A DNA stretch of 5,187 nucleotides from Dehalococcoidia bacterium (GTDB lineage Bacteria; Chloroflexota; Dehalococcoidia; GIF9; AB-539-J10): assembly GCA_030589825.1 (NCBI GenBank), contig JAUUZT010000072.1:1-5187 (forward strand), read 5' to 3'. The notes below the pieces were generated by a model. It had not been told where the DNA came from. It saw only the letters and a program-made list of their open reading frames with translations, and did no database searches. Below are positions 1 to 5,187 of the stretch, one piece after another. Numbering within the stretch: position 1 is the first letter of the stretch; the number at the start of each line of letters is the position of its first letter. The translations under genes and the position numbers were made by a program.

Positions 1-33
1 AAGAGAAACATAGCAGGCAAATCCGGATGCTGA
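1..33 (+). CDS. Possible C-terminal tail of an upstream operon gene (partial)
   Basis: The first reading frame is open from base 1 and stops at TGA 31-33, giving ten residues ending in KSGC. If real, this gene overlaps the ecfT start (ATG at 27) by 7 bp, which matches the overlapping style of the other junctions in this operon. The second frame stops at 11-13, and the third is simply the ecfT frame extended upstream. Ten codons carry no family information, so the product is unknown. A second S component or a vitamin-metabolism gene would be typical of such a position, but that is a guess. Confidence 0.3.
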   Translation, partial: KRNIAGKSGC

Positions 34-953
34 ATCTGAAATATCAGGACAACGATACTGCTATTCATAAGCTAAACGCTCTATGTAAACTGTTATGGGT
101 ATTGAGTATTGTCATATTTGCCATGATTGTAAACCACCCCCTGTATCTCATCTGTCTTTTCCTGTGTACTTTACCGGTAGTGCTGGTGGCTAAGGTACAG
201 AGAGAATGGCTTTCCTTCATGAAATTCACCATCTATCTTTGCCTGGCGATTGTCTTTATTAATGCGCTGGTAAGCAACCAGGGAGCCCACGTATTGCTCG
301 AAATACCACTGAGATTTCCGGTGCTTGGCAGGCCGGTAGTCACTTTGGAGGCGATATTCTTCGGCGTGGCTATGTCTTTGCGGCTGATAACAATAATATC
401 CGCTTTTGCCATTCTCACTCTTGTTATTCATCCTGATGACCTGATGCAGACGATGACCAAATTGAAGCTGCCTTATAAATCGGTACTGGTAATATCTCTC
501 TGCAGCAGGTTTATTCCTTCCCTGCTTGATGATGTTGACTGCATCATGGACGTCCAGAGATCCAGGGGACTGGAGATGGATAAAGGACGGTTGCTGTTAA
601 AAATCAAGCGCCGATTCTCGATTATGATACCGCTGCTCTCCAACTCACTTGATAAGGCTGTCCAGGTTTCAGAGGCAATGGAGTCGAGGGCTTTCGGGAC
701 AGGACAGGGCAGAACATTCTATAAAGAGTTGACTCTGAGCAGGATAGATGCCGCCATGCTGGCGCTGGGATTTATCACCCTGGTTTTCGGGCTGCTGCTG
801 TTTTTCTCCGGATACGGCGATTATAGCTACTATCCACAGCTTTCAGCCATAGGCCTTGAGGCTGCCGGATGGACTCGATTGGCGGGCTTGATGATTCTCT
901 TATTATCGGTTGTGCCCCTGGCGTTTATAAAAAGGCGGGTTGATTTTGATTAG
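27..953 (+). CDS. ecfT: ECF transporter transmembrane component EcfT (CbiQ family)
   Basis: This is the membrane scaffold of an energy-coupling factor transporter. It passes ATP-driven movement from the two ATPase domains to the substrate-binding S component in the cytoplasmic membrane. The 308-residue protein has hydrophobic segments at about 22-37, 38-56, 66-84, 105-132, 242-262 and 285-301. Between them lies a long cytoplasmic coupling region (about 135-240) with the two short Arg-Gly type motifs known to contact the ATPases in this family: SRG at 179-181 and SRAFG at 220-224. The phrase HPDDLMQTM followed by KLKLPYK and SRFIPSLLDD is typical of CbiQ/EcfT proteins. The length is at the upper end for the family because of the final hydrophobic segment and its lysine/arginine-rich tail. 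ATG at 27 is preferred because it is followed at once by the expected N-terminal region (HKLNALCKLLW). Its ribosome site is weak (AGG at 15-17), which suggests coupling to an upstream gene. The end overlaps the ATPase gene. Confidence 0.93.
   Translation: MLNLKYQDNDTAIHKLNALCKLLWVLSIVIFAMIVNHPLYLICLFLCTLPVVLVAKVQREWLSFMKFTIYLCLAIVFINALVSNQGAHVLLEIPLRFPVLGRPVVTLEAIFFGVAMSLRLITIISAFAILTLVIHPDDLMQTMTKLKLPYKSVLVISLCSRFIPSLLDDVDCIMDVQRSRGLEMDKGRLLLKIKRRFSIMIPLLSNSLDKAVQVSEAMESRAFGTGQGRTFYKELTLSRIDAAMLALGFITLVFGLLLFFSGYGDYSYYPQLSAIGLEAAGWTRLAGLMILLLSVVPLAFIKRRVDFD
933..938 (+). promoter_or_regulatory. Ribosome binding site that decides the ecfA start
   Basis: AGGCGG matches the AGGAGG consensus at five of six bases and lies inside the end of ecfT. 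It sits 7 nt before the TTG at 946 but only 1 nt before the in-frame TTG at 940. The geometry therefore favours 946 as the true start of the ATPase gene. Confidence 0.6.
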
Positions 954-2613
954 CATAAGAAACCTTAGCTTCAGCTACACAGATACGGCGAAGCCAGCCC
1001 TGCAGAAGGTGAGCATTTCAGTTCATGACGGGGAGTTTATTCTTTTAACCGGGCCATCAGGCGGAGGCAAATCGAGCCTGTGTCGTTGTCTCAATGGATT
1101 GATACCGCATTTTTATGGGGGAAAGATAGGCGGAGAGATTATGGTGCAGGGGGTTAATACCCTGGAGAGTTCTACCAGGGAGATGGCTACCAGGGTAGGC
1201 ATGGTTTTTCAGGACCCAGAGAACCAGCTGGTGACCCTCGATACGGAGAGGGAGATAGCTTTCGGGCTGGAGAACCTGGCTTTTCCAAGGATGCTTATTA
1301 TCAAGAGGATGGAAGAGTCGATAGATACTCTTGGCCTTTCGGCGATACGTCGCCGGGCGCTTAACGAGCTTTCAGGCGGCGAGAAACAGAAAGTGGCTAT
1401 CGCCTCTGTGCTGGCACTTCATCCGAAGATACTGGTACTGGACGAACCAACTTCCGAGCTTGACCCAAAGGGGGCTGAGGATGTTCTCGCCACGGTAGCA
1501 AGGCTGAACGAGGAGCTTGGCATTACGGTAATACTTGTTGAACACCGGCTGGACAGGGTGGTCCATCTTGTGGACAGGATGGTGGTTCTTAATGGTGGTG
1601 AGATTGTGGCGGATGATACGCCGAGGAAGGTCATGGGTGGCAGGCAGGCCGCTGCCCTTGGCATAGGCTTGCCACCCATCGTGAAGCTGTTTCGTGGGAT
1701 ACAGTCTGACGGCGAAAAAGTCGGCGAACTGCCACTAACCGTGAAAGAGGGCAGGGCGATGATGGCTGAAGCATTTCAGAATGCGAAAAGACATACGCTC
1801 CCGGCGAAAAAGCGAACCGTTGGGAAGCCGATTGTTTCCCTCAGTAAACTTTGCCATACCTATTCTAACCGGATTGTCGCCCTCAGGGAGGTGAGCCTGG
1901 AGTTCCATGAGGGGGAGTTTATTGCCATTATGGGCAGAAACGCCTCGGGCAAGACGACGCTGGTCAAGCATATCAACGGGCTGCTGAAGCCAACAAGAGG
2001 AACTGTAAGCGTGAACGGAGTTGATGCAGGGAAATCAACCATTGCGGCGCTGGCGCGAATCGTCGGCTTTGTTTTCCAGAATCCTAACGACCATCTCTTT
2101 GCCGATACCGTTGAGGAAGAGGTTGCTTTTACCCTGAAAAGCCTGGGTTTTCCTGATGAGGAGGTGATACGGCGCACCGATGAAGTGCTGGAGCAGTTCA
2201 ATCTTACACGATACAGGCATAGCTATCCCCGTTCCCTGAGCGGTGGCGAGCGACAGAGAGTTGCATTGGCATCGGTTGTTGCCGCTGGTCCCAGGGTGCT
2301 CATACTCGACGAGCCTACTCGTGGGATGGAATACAGTTTGAAAACTGTGCTGATGTGTTTCCTGAAAGAATACAGGGACAGGGGCAATACTATTATCCTG
2401 GTAACTCACGATGTGGAGACGGTTGCCGAGCATGCTGACAGGGTAGTCTTGTTGAGTGAAGGGCGTATCGTGGTGGATGGAGACAGGCGGCAGGTGTTAT
2501 CGAAGGCGCTGCTGTTTTCACCGCAGATAAATCGGCTGGTGCAGGCTTTTGAGAAATATGACGTTCCCGGAGATATATTAACCGCCGATGAGGCATTAGA
2601 GATATTGAGATGA
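946..2613 (+). CDS. ecfA: ECF transporter fused dual ATPase (EcfA1-EcfA2 type)
   Basis: This cytoplasmic ATPase powers the ECF importer. Both nucleotide-binding domains are in one 555-residue chain, so it can replace separate EcfA1 and EcfA2. Numbering from TTG 946, domain 1 has Walker A GPSGGGKS at 36-43, Q-loop Gln89, signature LSGGEKQ at 142-148, Walker B with catalytic Glu167, and switch His200. A linker of about 230-290 leads to domain 2, with Walker A GRNASGKT at 330-337, Gln378, signature LSGGERQ at 431-437, Glu456 and His488. All catalytic positions are intact in both halves, so both ATP sites look competent. One oddity is Glu462 where the domain 2 D-loop normally has Asp. Starting at 946 gives MISIRNLSFSY, matching the usual family N-terminus; an in-frame TTG at 940 would add two residues but has no properly spaced ribosome site. 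The gene overlaps ecfT by 8 bp and the S component gene by 4 bp (ATGA). Confidence 0.94.
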   Translation: MISIRNLSFSYTDTAKPALQKVSISVHDGEFILLTGPSGGGKSSLCRCLNGLIPHFYGGKIGGEIMVQGVNTLESSTREMATRVGMVFQDPENQLVTLDTEREIAFGLENLAFPRMLIIKRMEESIDTLGLSAIRRRALNELSGGEKQKVAIASVLALHPKILVLDEPTSELDPKGAEDVLATVARLNEELGITVILVEHRLDRVVHLVDRMVVLNGGEIVADDTPRKVMGGRQAAALGIGLPPIVKLFRGIQSDGEKVGELPLTVKEGRAMMAEAFQNAKRHTLPAKKRTVGKPIVSLSKLCHTYSNRIVALREVSLEFHEGEFIAIMGRNASGKTTLVKHINGLLKPTRGTVSVNGVDAGKSTIAALARIVGFVFQNPNDHLFADTVEEEVAFTLKSLGFPDEEVIRRTDEVLEQFNLTRYRHSYPRSLSGGERQRVALASVVAAGPRVLILDEPTRGMEYSLKTVLMCFLKEYRDRGNTIILVTHDVETVAEHADRVVLLSEGRIVVDGDRRQVLSKALLFSPQINRLVQAFEKYDVPGDILTADEALEILR

Positions 2614-3329
2614 GGAGAAGGATTATTTTCCTGGGGCTGATATCTGGAATCTGTGCGGCATGTTTGATTATTCCCCTGTTTCCCTCATGTCCACTGAACA
2701 GCTTTCTTAACTGGGGCATGATAGCAACGATACTGGTTACCCTGACTATACTGGCGCTGCTGTTTGAGTTCGATACGGCAAAGGTAAGCTCAAGGGAGAT
2801 TGCGGTAATCGCCATGCTGAGTGCGGTATCCGTGGTATCACGCATCCCTTTTGCGGCAATACCCAGCGTACAGCCGTGCACCTTTTTGATTGCCTGTTCG
2901 GGCTACGTTTTCGGGCCGATTGCCGGTTTTATGGTGGGGGCGATAACGGCGCTTGTCTCTAACTTCTTCCTGGGACAGGGTCCGTGGACCCCGTATCAGA
3001 TGTTTGCCTGGGGGCTGGTTGGGATAACCGCCGCAGGACTACGGCACTTCGATATAAACAGAAAATGGCTTATAGCCTTTGGGATAATCTGGGGATACCT
3101 TTTTGGCTGGATAACCAATACATGGTTCTGGGCATCGTTAATCTATCCACTTACCTTTAGAACCTGGGTTATTGTGCAGCTCAATAGTGTGTGGTTCGAT
3201 ACCCTGCACGCAATCAGCAACGCCCTTTTGCTTGGCTTCTTTGGCATGAAAACCATCGCCATACTGGAACGCTACAAGAAGCACTTAAGCTGGGTTTACT
3301 CCCCAGAGGATGATGCTAGCGAGGGGTGA
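2610..3329 (+). CDS. ECF transporter substrate-specific (S) component, substrate unknown
   Basis: This 239-residue integral membrane protein is the probable substrate-capture subunit of the ECF importer, assigned from sequence character and operon position. After an N-terminal pair of hydrophobic segments (about 5-24 and 32-52) comes a typical S-component body of about six helices, between roughly 61 and 220. It contains a Gly/Ala-rich stretch YVFGPIAGFMVGAITALVSNFF (99-120, split here only by position) and the motif LGQGPWTPYQMFAWGLVG at 121-138. I recall similar FLGQGPWTP-QMFAWG motifs in S components annotated as ECF substrate-specific subunits of the CbrT-like (cobalamin-type) group. That is not enough to assign cobalamin. 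ATG 2610 overlaps the ecfA stop (ATGA), so translation is probably coupled; no strong ribosome site precedes it. The tail (222-239) is polar and cytoplasmic. The two extra N-terminal helices are unusual for a six-helix family and may form a lineage-specific extension. Confidence 0.85.
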   Translation: MRRRIIFLGLISGICAACLIIPLFPSCPLNSFLNWGMIATILVTLTILALLFEFDTAKVSSREIAVIAMLSAVSVVSRIPFAAIPSVQPCTFLIACSGYVFGPIAGFMVGAITALVSNFFLGQGPWTPYQMFAWGLVGITAAGLRHFDINRKWLIAFGIIWGYLFGWITNTWFWASLIYPLTFRTWVIVQLNSVWFDTLHAISNALLLGFFGMKTIAILERYKKHLSWVYSPEDDASEG

Positions 3330-3352
3330 TGGTGATTTGATCCCTAAAATTG

Positions 3353-4228
3353 TCACCAGTGTATAAATATCTTTTCAACAACTCCTAAAGTCTCGTATGA
3401 AATATCTCCCAGTTCTTCACTTAATTCAGCCAATTCTTGCATTTCTTTATCCAGTCTGGCCGCCCAGGCACTAATCCTTATCTCTTCAGGAGTACCTGTT
3501 ATATAGGTCTTTCCTTCAATCTCCAGGTTATATGCGTCAACATCGTTGTTGTATGCTTCTAACCTGGTATCAAATTCCAGCCATTTTTGCATATATTCTT
3601 CATAGTAACTATATGCCAGTGATTCAGCATTTTCTATGTATATAGACCCATATTCTTTTCCTTCCCTAATATAGGCAACAGTGTCCCCGCTTGTACAATC
3701 AATATATACTAATCCCTTGTCGGTAGTGACAAAAGCATTTAGAGCGTGTCCTATCTCTTCCCCTGCGAAATTTATTCCAACCCAGGCTGTTTTTATGCCG
3801 TTTGCTTCAGCAGTGTTGTGTACGTCCTCAGCATAATCAGCGCAAACATAAGCATCAGGTCCTTCCAGTATATAGGGGTTAAGATTCGTGGTATCGCTAA
3901 GAATAAATTCCACTAACTCCGCGTAAGAGGGATTAGTAGAATTAGTGTTGTTTATTAGTTTGATTGGCTCCGTATCTCCCCCAACGCATACAACACCATT
4001 TTCATGAATTTTAAAAGCAGGGGTGAATACTGGCCCTTTTTCTTCTGCCGGTGCCGTTTCAGGGGGAAGTGTTATGGCAGGAGTAGGAACAGGAGCAGGT
4101 ACAGGTATAGGCGTGGTGTCTGGGGACGGTAAATACGGCTCATGATTTTCGGGGCCCAGGAATACTATAGCCAGCACTATAATGATACCTGTTAAACAAG
4201 TTATTATTCCTATGATTGCTTTTTTCAT
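3353..4228 (-). CDS. Membrane-anchored transglutaminase-like (Cys-His-Asp) protein, function unknown
   Basis: This 291-residue protein begins with two lysines and a single hydrophobic segment (about 4-24), which should anchor it with the rest outside the membrane. Residues 32-64 form a Pro/Thr-rich spacer. The core, about 100-185, has Cys129 in YVCADYA, His161 in GHALNAF and Asp177 in VYIDCTSG. This order and spacing fit the Cys-His-Asp triad of the transglutaminase-like (papain-fold) superfamily, whose bacterial members act as proteases, cross-linkers or amidases, or are non-catalytic. The C-terminal third (about 200-275) is rich in Tyr, Glu and Leu and looks helical, possibly coiled coil. 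Cys11 is not in a lipobox (Thr precedes it and the hydrophobic stretch before it is too short), so it is a membrane anchor rather than a lipoprotein. No clear ribosome site precedes the ATG; an in-frame stop 15 nt upstream (4244-4246) limits alternatives. Hand-sampled stretches are more AT-rich than the ECF genes. The substrate and link to neighbours are unknown. Confidence 0.72.
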   Translation of the reverse strand: MKKAIIGIITCLTGIIIVLAIVFLGPENHEPYLPSPDTTPIPVPAPVPTPAITLPPETAPAEEKGPVFTPAFKIHENGVVCVGGDTEPIKLINNTNSTNPSYAELVEFILSDTTNLNPYILEGPDAYVCADYAEDVHNTAEANGIKTAWVGINFAGEEIGHALNAFVTTDKGLVYIDCTSGDTVAYIREGKEYGSIYIENAESLAYSYYEEYMQKWLEFDTRLEAYNNDVDAYNLEIEGKTYITGTPEEIRISAWAARLDKEMQELAELSEELGDISYETLGVVEKIFIHW

Positions 4229-4263
4229 ATTAAATGACCATTTCTATTATGCCACTATTGTAC

Positions 4264-4280
4264 ACTTAACATAATTAAGT
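4264..4280. repeat. Short inverted repeat (6-bp arms), possible operator
   Basis: ACTTAA at 4264-4269 is the exact reverse complement of TTAAGT at 4275-4280, with a 5-nt spacer CATAA. It lies 36-52 bp upstream of the transglutaminase-like start codon, where a promoter or operator would be expected. The arms are short and AT-rich, so chance is a real alternative and no regulator can be named. Confidence 0.3.
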
Positions 4281-4290
4281 TAGAAGACCT

Positions 4291-4330
4291 TCCATTAGTA
4301 CTTTATTACTGAATAAACAGTCCATTGGTA
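4291..4330. repeat. Direct repeat, 9 of 10 bases identical, 30-bp period
   Basis: TCCATTAGTA (4291-4300) recurs as TCCATTGGTA (4321-4330). The 30-bp centre-to-centre distance is close to three helical turns, which would put both copies on the same face of the DNA. It could be a pair of regulator sites for the transglutaminase-like gene, or chance. Confidence 0.3.
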
Positions 4331-4408
4331 ATGCCTGGCTGAGGCTATCCCAACCCTGTTATAGCATCAGCTTGCTGACTGATACAACTACTGAGAACAG
4401 CTTCAACT

Positions 4409-4451
4409 AAAAAGACGGGTCTGCCTCGACTACTAATCAAGGCAGACCCGT
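4409..4451 (-). terminator. Intrinsic terminator of the symporter gene
   Basis: ACGGGTCTGCCT (4415-4426) and AGGCAGACCCGT (4440-4451) form a perfect 12-bp GC-rich stem with a 13-nt loop. Read on the minus strand, the stem is followed by one C and then five T residues (4413 down to 4409). It begins 31 nt after the symporter stop codon (4483-4485), the expected place for a rho-independent terminator. It also insulates the transglutaminase-like gene downstream from symporter transcription. The plus-strand side lacks a T tract, so it is not bidirectional. Confidence 0.88.
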
Positions 4452-4482
4452 AACTTAGTATCCTGAAATACAGGCGGCGCTA

Positions 4483-5187
4483 TTATTTGGCTTTTGCACC
4501 CCAGAACGTCTGAACTATCTCGTCTGAAGGCTTGGCTGTAGCCAGGCTGACTATAATGTAAACAATAACAGAGCTGACTATTGCCGCAAAGGATTGGTGC
4601 ATACCCAATATTTGCAGTTGCGGAAGCACTGTGCTCCCGAGGGCGTATACTACCATTCCCCAGCATATTGAAGCGATAGCTCCATATCTGTTTCCCCGCT
4701 TCCACAGGAACCCCAGGAGTATGGGGCCAAAGGTAGCTGCTTCCAGTCCTCCGATGGAGAAGATAATTATCCACTGTATCAGTTCGGGCTGTTGAGCTGC
4801 CAGGCCTATTGCTATCGCTATGCATCCTCCCATTGTCCATCTTGATGCGATTTTGAGGCCTTTATCTGATACATTCGGTTTGATTTCCTTCAGCAGGTTC
4901 TTGGCAATACTTGAAGTGATTATTATAGCCATTGCGGCAACGGTAGTCTGAATTCCTGCCACAATACCGGCGAGAACTACTCCTCCTAAAGGGCCGGGCA
5001 GCACATGCATTGCCAGCCAGGGTGCGGCTTCATCGGGTACGGCGAGGTCAGGGTTTATTGCACGGCCTATTGTTCCTGACAGACATAGGCAGAGTGTCCA
5101 TAGCATAACAAATATGCCCCCCATCCATATTGCCCTCTTAAGGGCCTTCGTATTCTTGTAGGTCAGGGCTCCAAGCATGGCATGTGG
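4483..5187 (-). CDS. Sodium:solute symporter (SSS family, PanF-like), C-terminal part
   Basis: This is the C-terminal 234 residues of a sodium-coupled inner-membrane transporter. The frame stays open through the right edge (first visible residues PHAM), so the ATG at 5176-5178 is an internal methionine, not the start. PH followed by a short loop and KNTKALKRA is typical of the SSS family just before a mid-protein helix. Hydrophobic segments lie near 17-40, 66-94, 113-131, 136-162, 168-185 and 198-217 of the visible part. From memory, PELIQWIIIFSIGGLEAA with a following GPILLG, YGAIAS and GMHQ resembles the sodium/pantothenate symporter PanF more than the proline carrier PutP. Substrate assignment is tentative, because the N-terminal half with much of the binding site is missing. 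In the helix that normally carries a Ser-Thr sodium ligand pair, the sequence is TTVAA (81-85). The gene ends in AKAK and is followed by a strong terminator. Confidence 0.87.
   Translation of the reverse strand, partial: PHAMLGALTYKNTKALKRAIWMGGIFVMLWTLCLCLSGTIGRAINPDLAVPDEAAPWLAMHVLPGPLGGVVLAGIVAGIQTTVAAMAIIITSSIAKNLLKEIKPNVSDKGLKIASRWTMGGCIAIAIGLAAQQPELIQWIIIFSIGGLEAATFGPILLGFLWKRGNRYGAIASICWGMVVYALGSTVLPQLQILGMHQSFAAIVSSVIVYIIVSLATAKPSDEIVQTFWGAKAK

Larger units (their letters stand above)
4229..4414. other. Intergenic region upstream of the transglutaminase-like gene
   Basis: This AT-rich stretch lies between the minus-strand transglutaminase-like gene and the terminator of the minus-strand symporter gene, so it should hold the promoter of the former. 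I found no convincing pair of -35 and -10 boxes. CATAAT on the minus strand (4246-4251) resembles a -10 box but lies only 17 nt from the start codon, and I saw no good -35 partner. An inverted repeat (4264-4280) and a near-perfect direct repeat (4291-4300 and 4321-4330) are listed separately. No RNA gene or open frame of note was recognised. Confidence 0.5.

Noticed and set aside
1860..2201. Long open frame antisense to the second ATPase domain, and a similar one at 2393-2881 antisense to ecfA and the S component gene.
   Set aside because: They lie wholly opposite strongly supported genes, have Ser/Arg- or His-rich compositions without family features, and reflect codon bias of the sense strand.
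3325..3357. Possible hairpin between GGTGAT (3331-3336) or its tandem copy (3325-3330) and GTCACC (3352-3357) at the convergent gene junction.
   Set aside because: The stem is only five pairs plus one wobble with a 15-nt loop, and no T tract follows on either strand. It is too weak to call a terminator.
3353..4228. Lipoprotein reading of the transglutaminase-like gene based on Cys11.
   Set aside because: Residues 8-11 (IITC) do not fit a lipobox, which needs Gly, Ala or Ser before Cys, and the hydrophobic run before it is too short.
4320..4400. Small hairpins such as TCAG/CTGA near 4365-4378 and GCCT/AGGC near 4333-4346, considered as a structured RNA or riboswitch.
   Set aside because: The stems are four to five bases, and no recognised riboswitch or small RNA consensus is present.
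4433..4840. Minus-strand open frame of 135 codons overlapping the symporter gene and the terminator.
   Set aside because: It is in another frame of the clearly real symporter, runs into the terminator stem, and has no recognisable domain.
5176..5178. ATG at the right edge as the start of the symporter gene.
   Set aside because: The frame continues to the window edge with PHA, which fits conserved SSS sequence, and a start here would remove about half of the transporter.

Overview
The window reads as ordinary bacterial chromosome with dense, nutrient-uptake gene content. Three tightly packed plus-strand genes (27-3329) are followed by two minus-strand genes (3353-4228 and 4483 to beyond the right edge). 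Moderate G+C, a TTG start, frequent AGG/AGA arginine codons, and a membrane-anchored secreted protein with a Pro/Thr-rich linker would suit an anaerobe such as a Chloroflexota (Dehalococcoidia-like) or Firmicutes-related lineage. That placement is a low-confidence inference, because no rRNA, tRNA or phylogenetic marker is present.

Left part (1-3329): a nearly complete energy-coupling factor (ECF) transporter operon in the order T, AA, S. It encodes the membrane coupling protein EcfT, one polypeptide carrying both ATPase domains (EcfA1-EcfA2 fusion), and a substrate-binding S component. Consecutive genes overlap by 8 bp (using the TTG start at 946) and 4 bp, so the three are almost certainly co-transcribed and translationally coupled. 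The first 33 bases may be the tail of another operon gene overlapping ecfT. Together the products would form an inner-membrane importer for a vitamin, its precursor, or a similar micronutrient; the substrate cannot be read from the sequence.

Middle (3353-4228, minus): a 291-residue protein with an N-terminal membrane anchor, a Pro/Thr-rich linker, a transglutaminase-like Cys-His-Asp core and a Tyr/Glu-rich helical C-terminal region. It converges on the ECF operon with only 23 bp between stop codons and no clear terminator. Sampled stretches are more AT-rich than the ECF genes. It is the least familiar gene in the window.

Right part (4229-5187): a 254-bp intergenic region containing a perfect 12-bp stem followed by a T tract on the minus strand, a convincing intrinsic terminator for the last gene. 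That gene is the C-terminal part of a sodium:solute symporter that looks PanF-like. If it carries pantothenate, two cofactor-uptake systems would lie side by side, but neither substrate is established. I saw no mobile element, CRISPR array, RNA gene or riboswitch.
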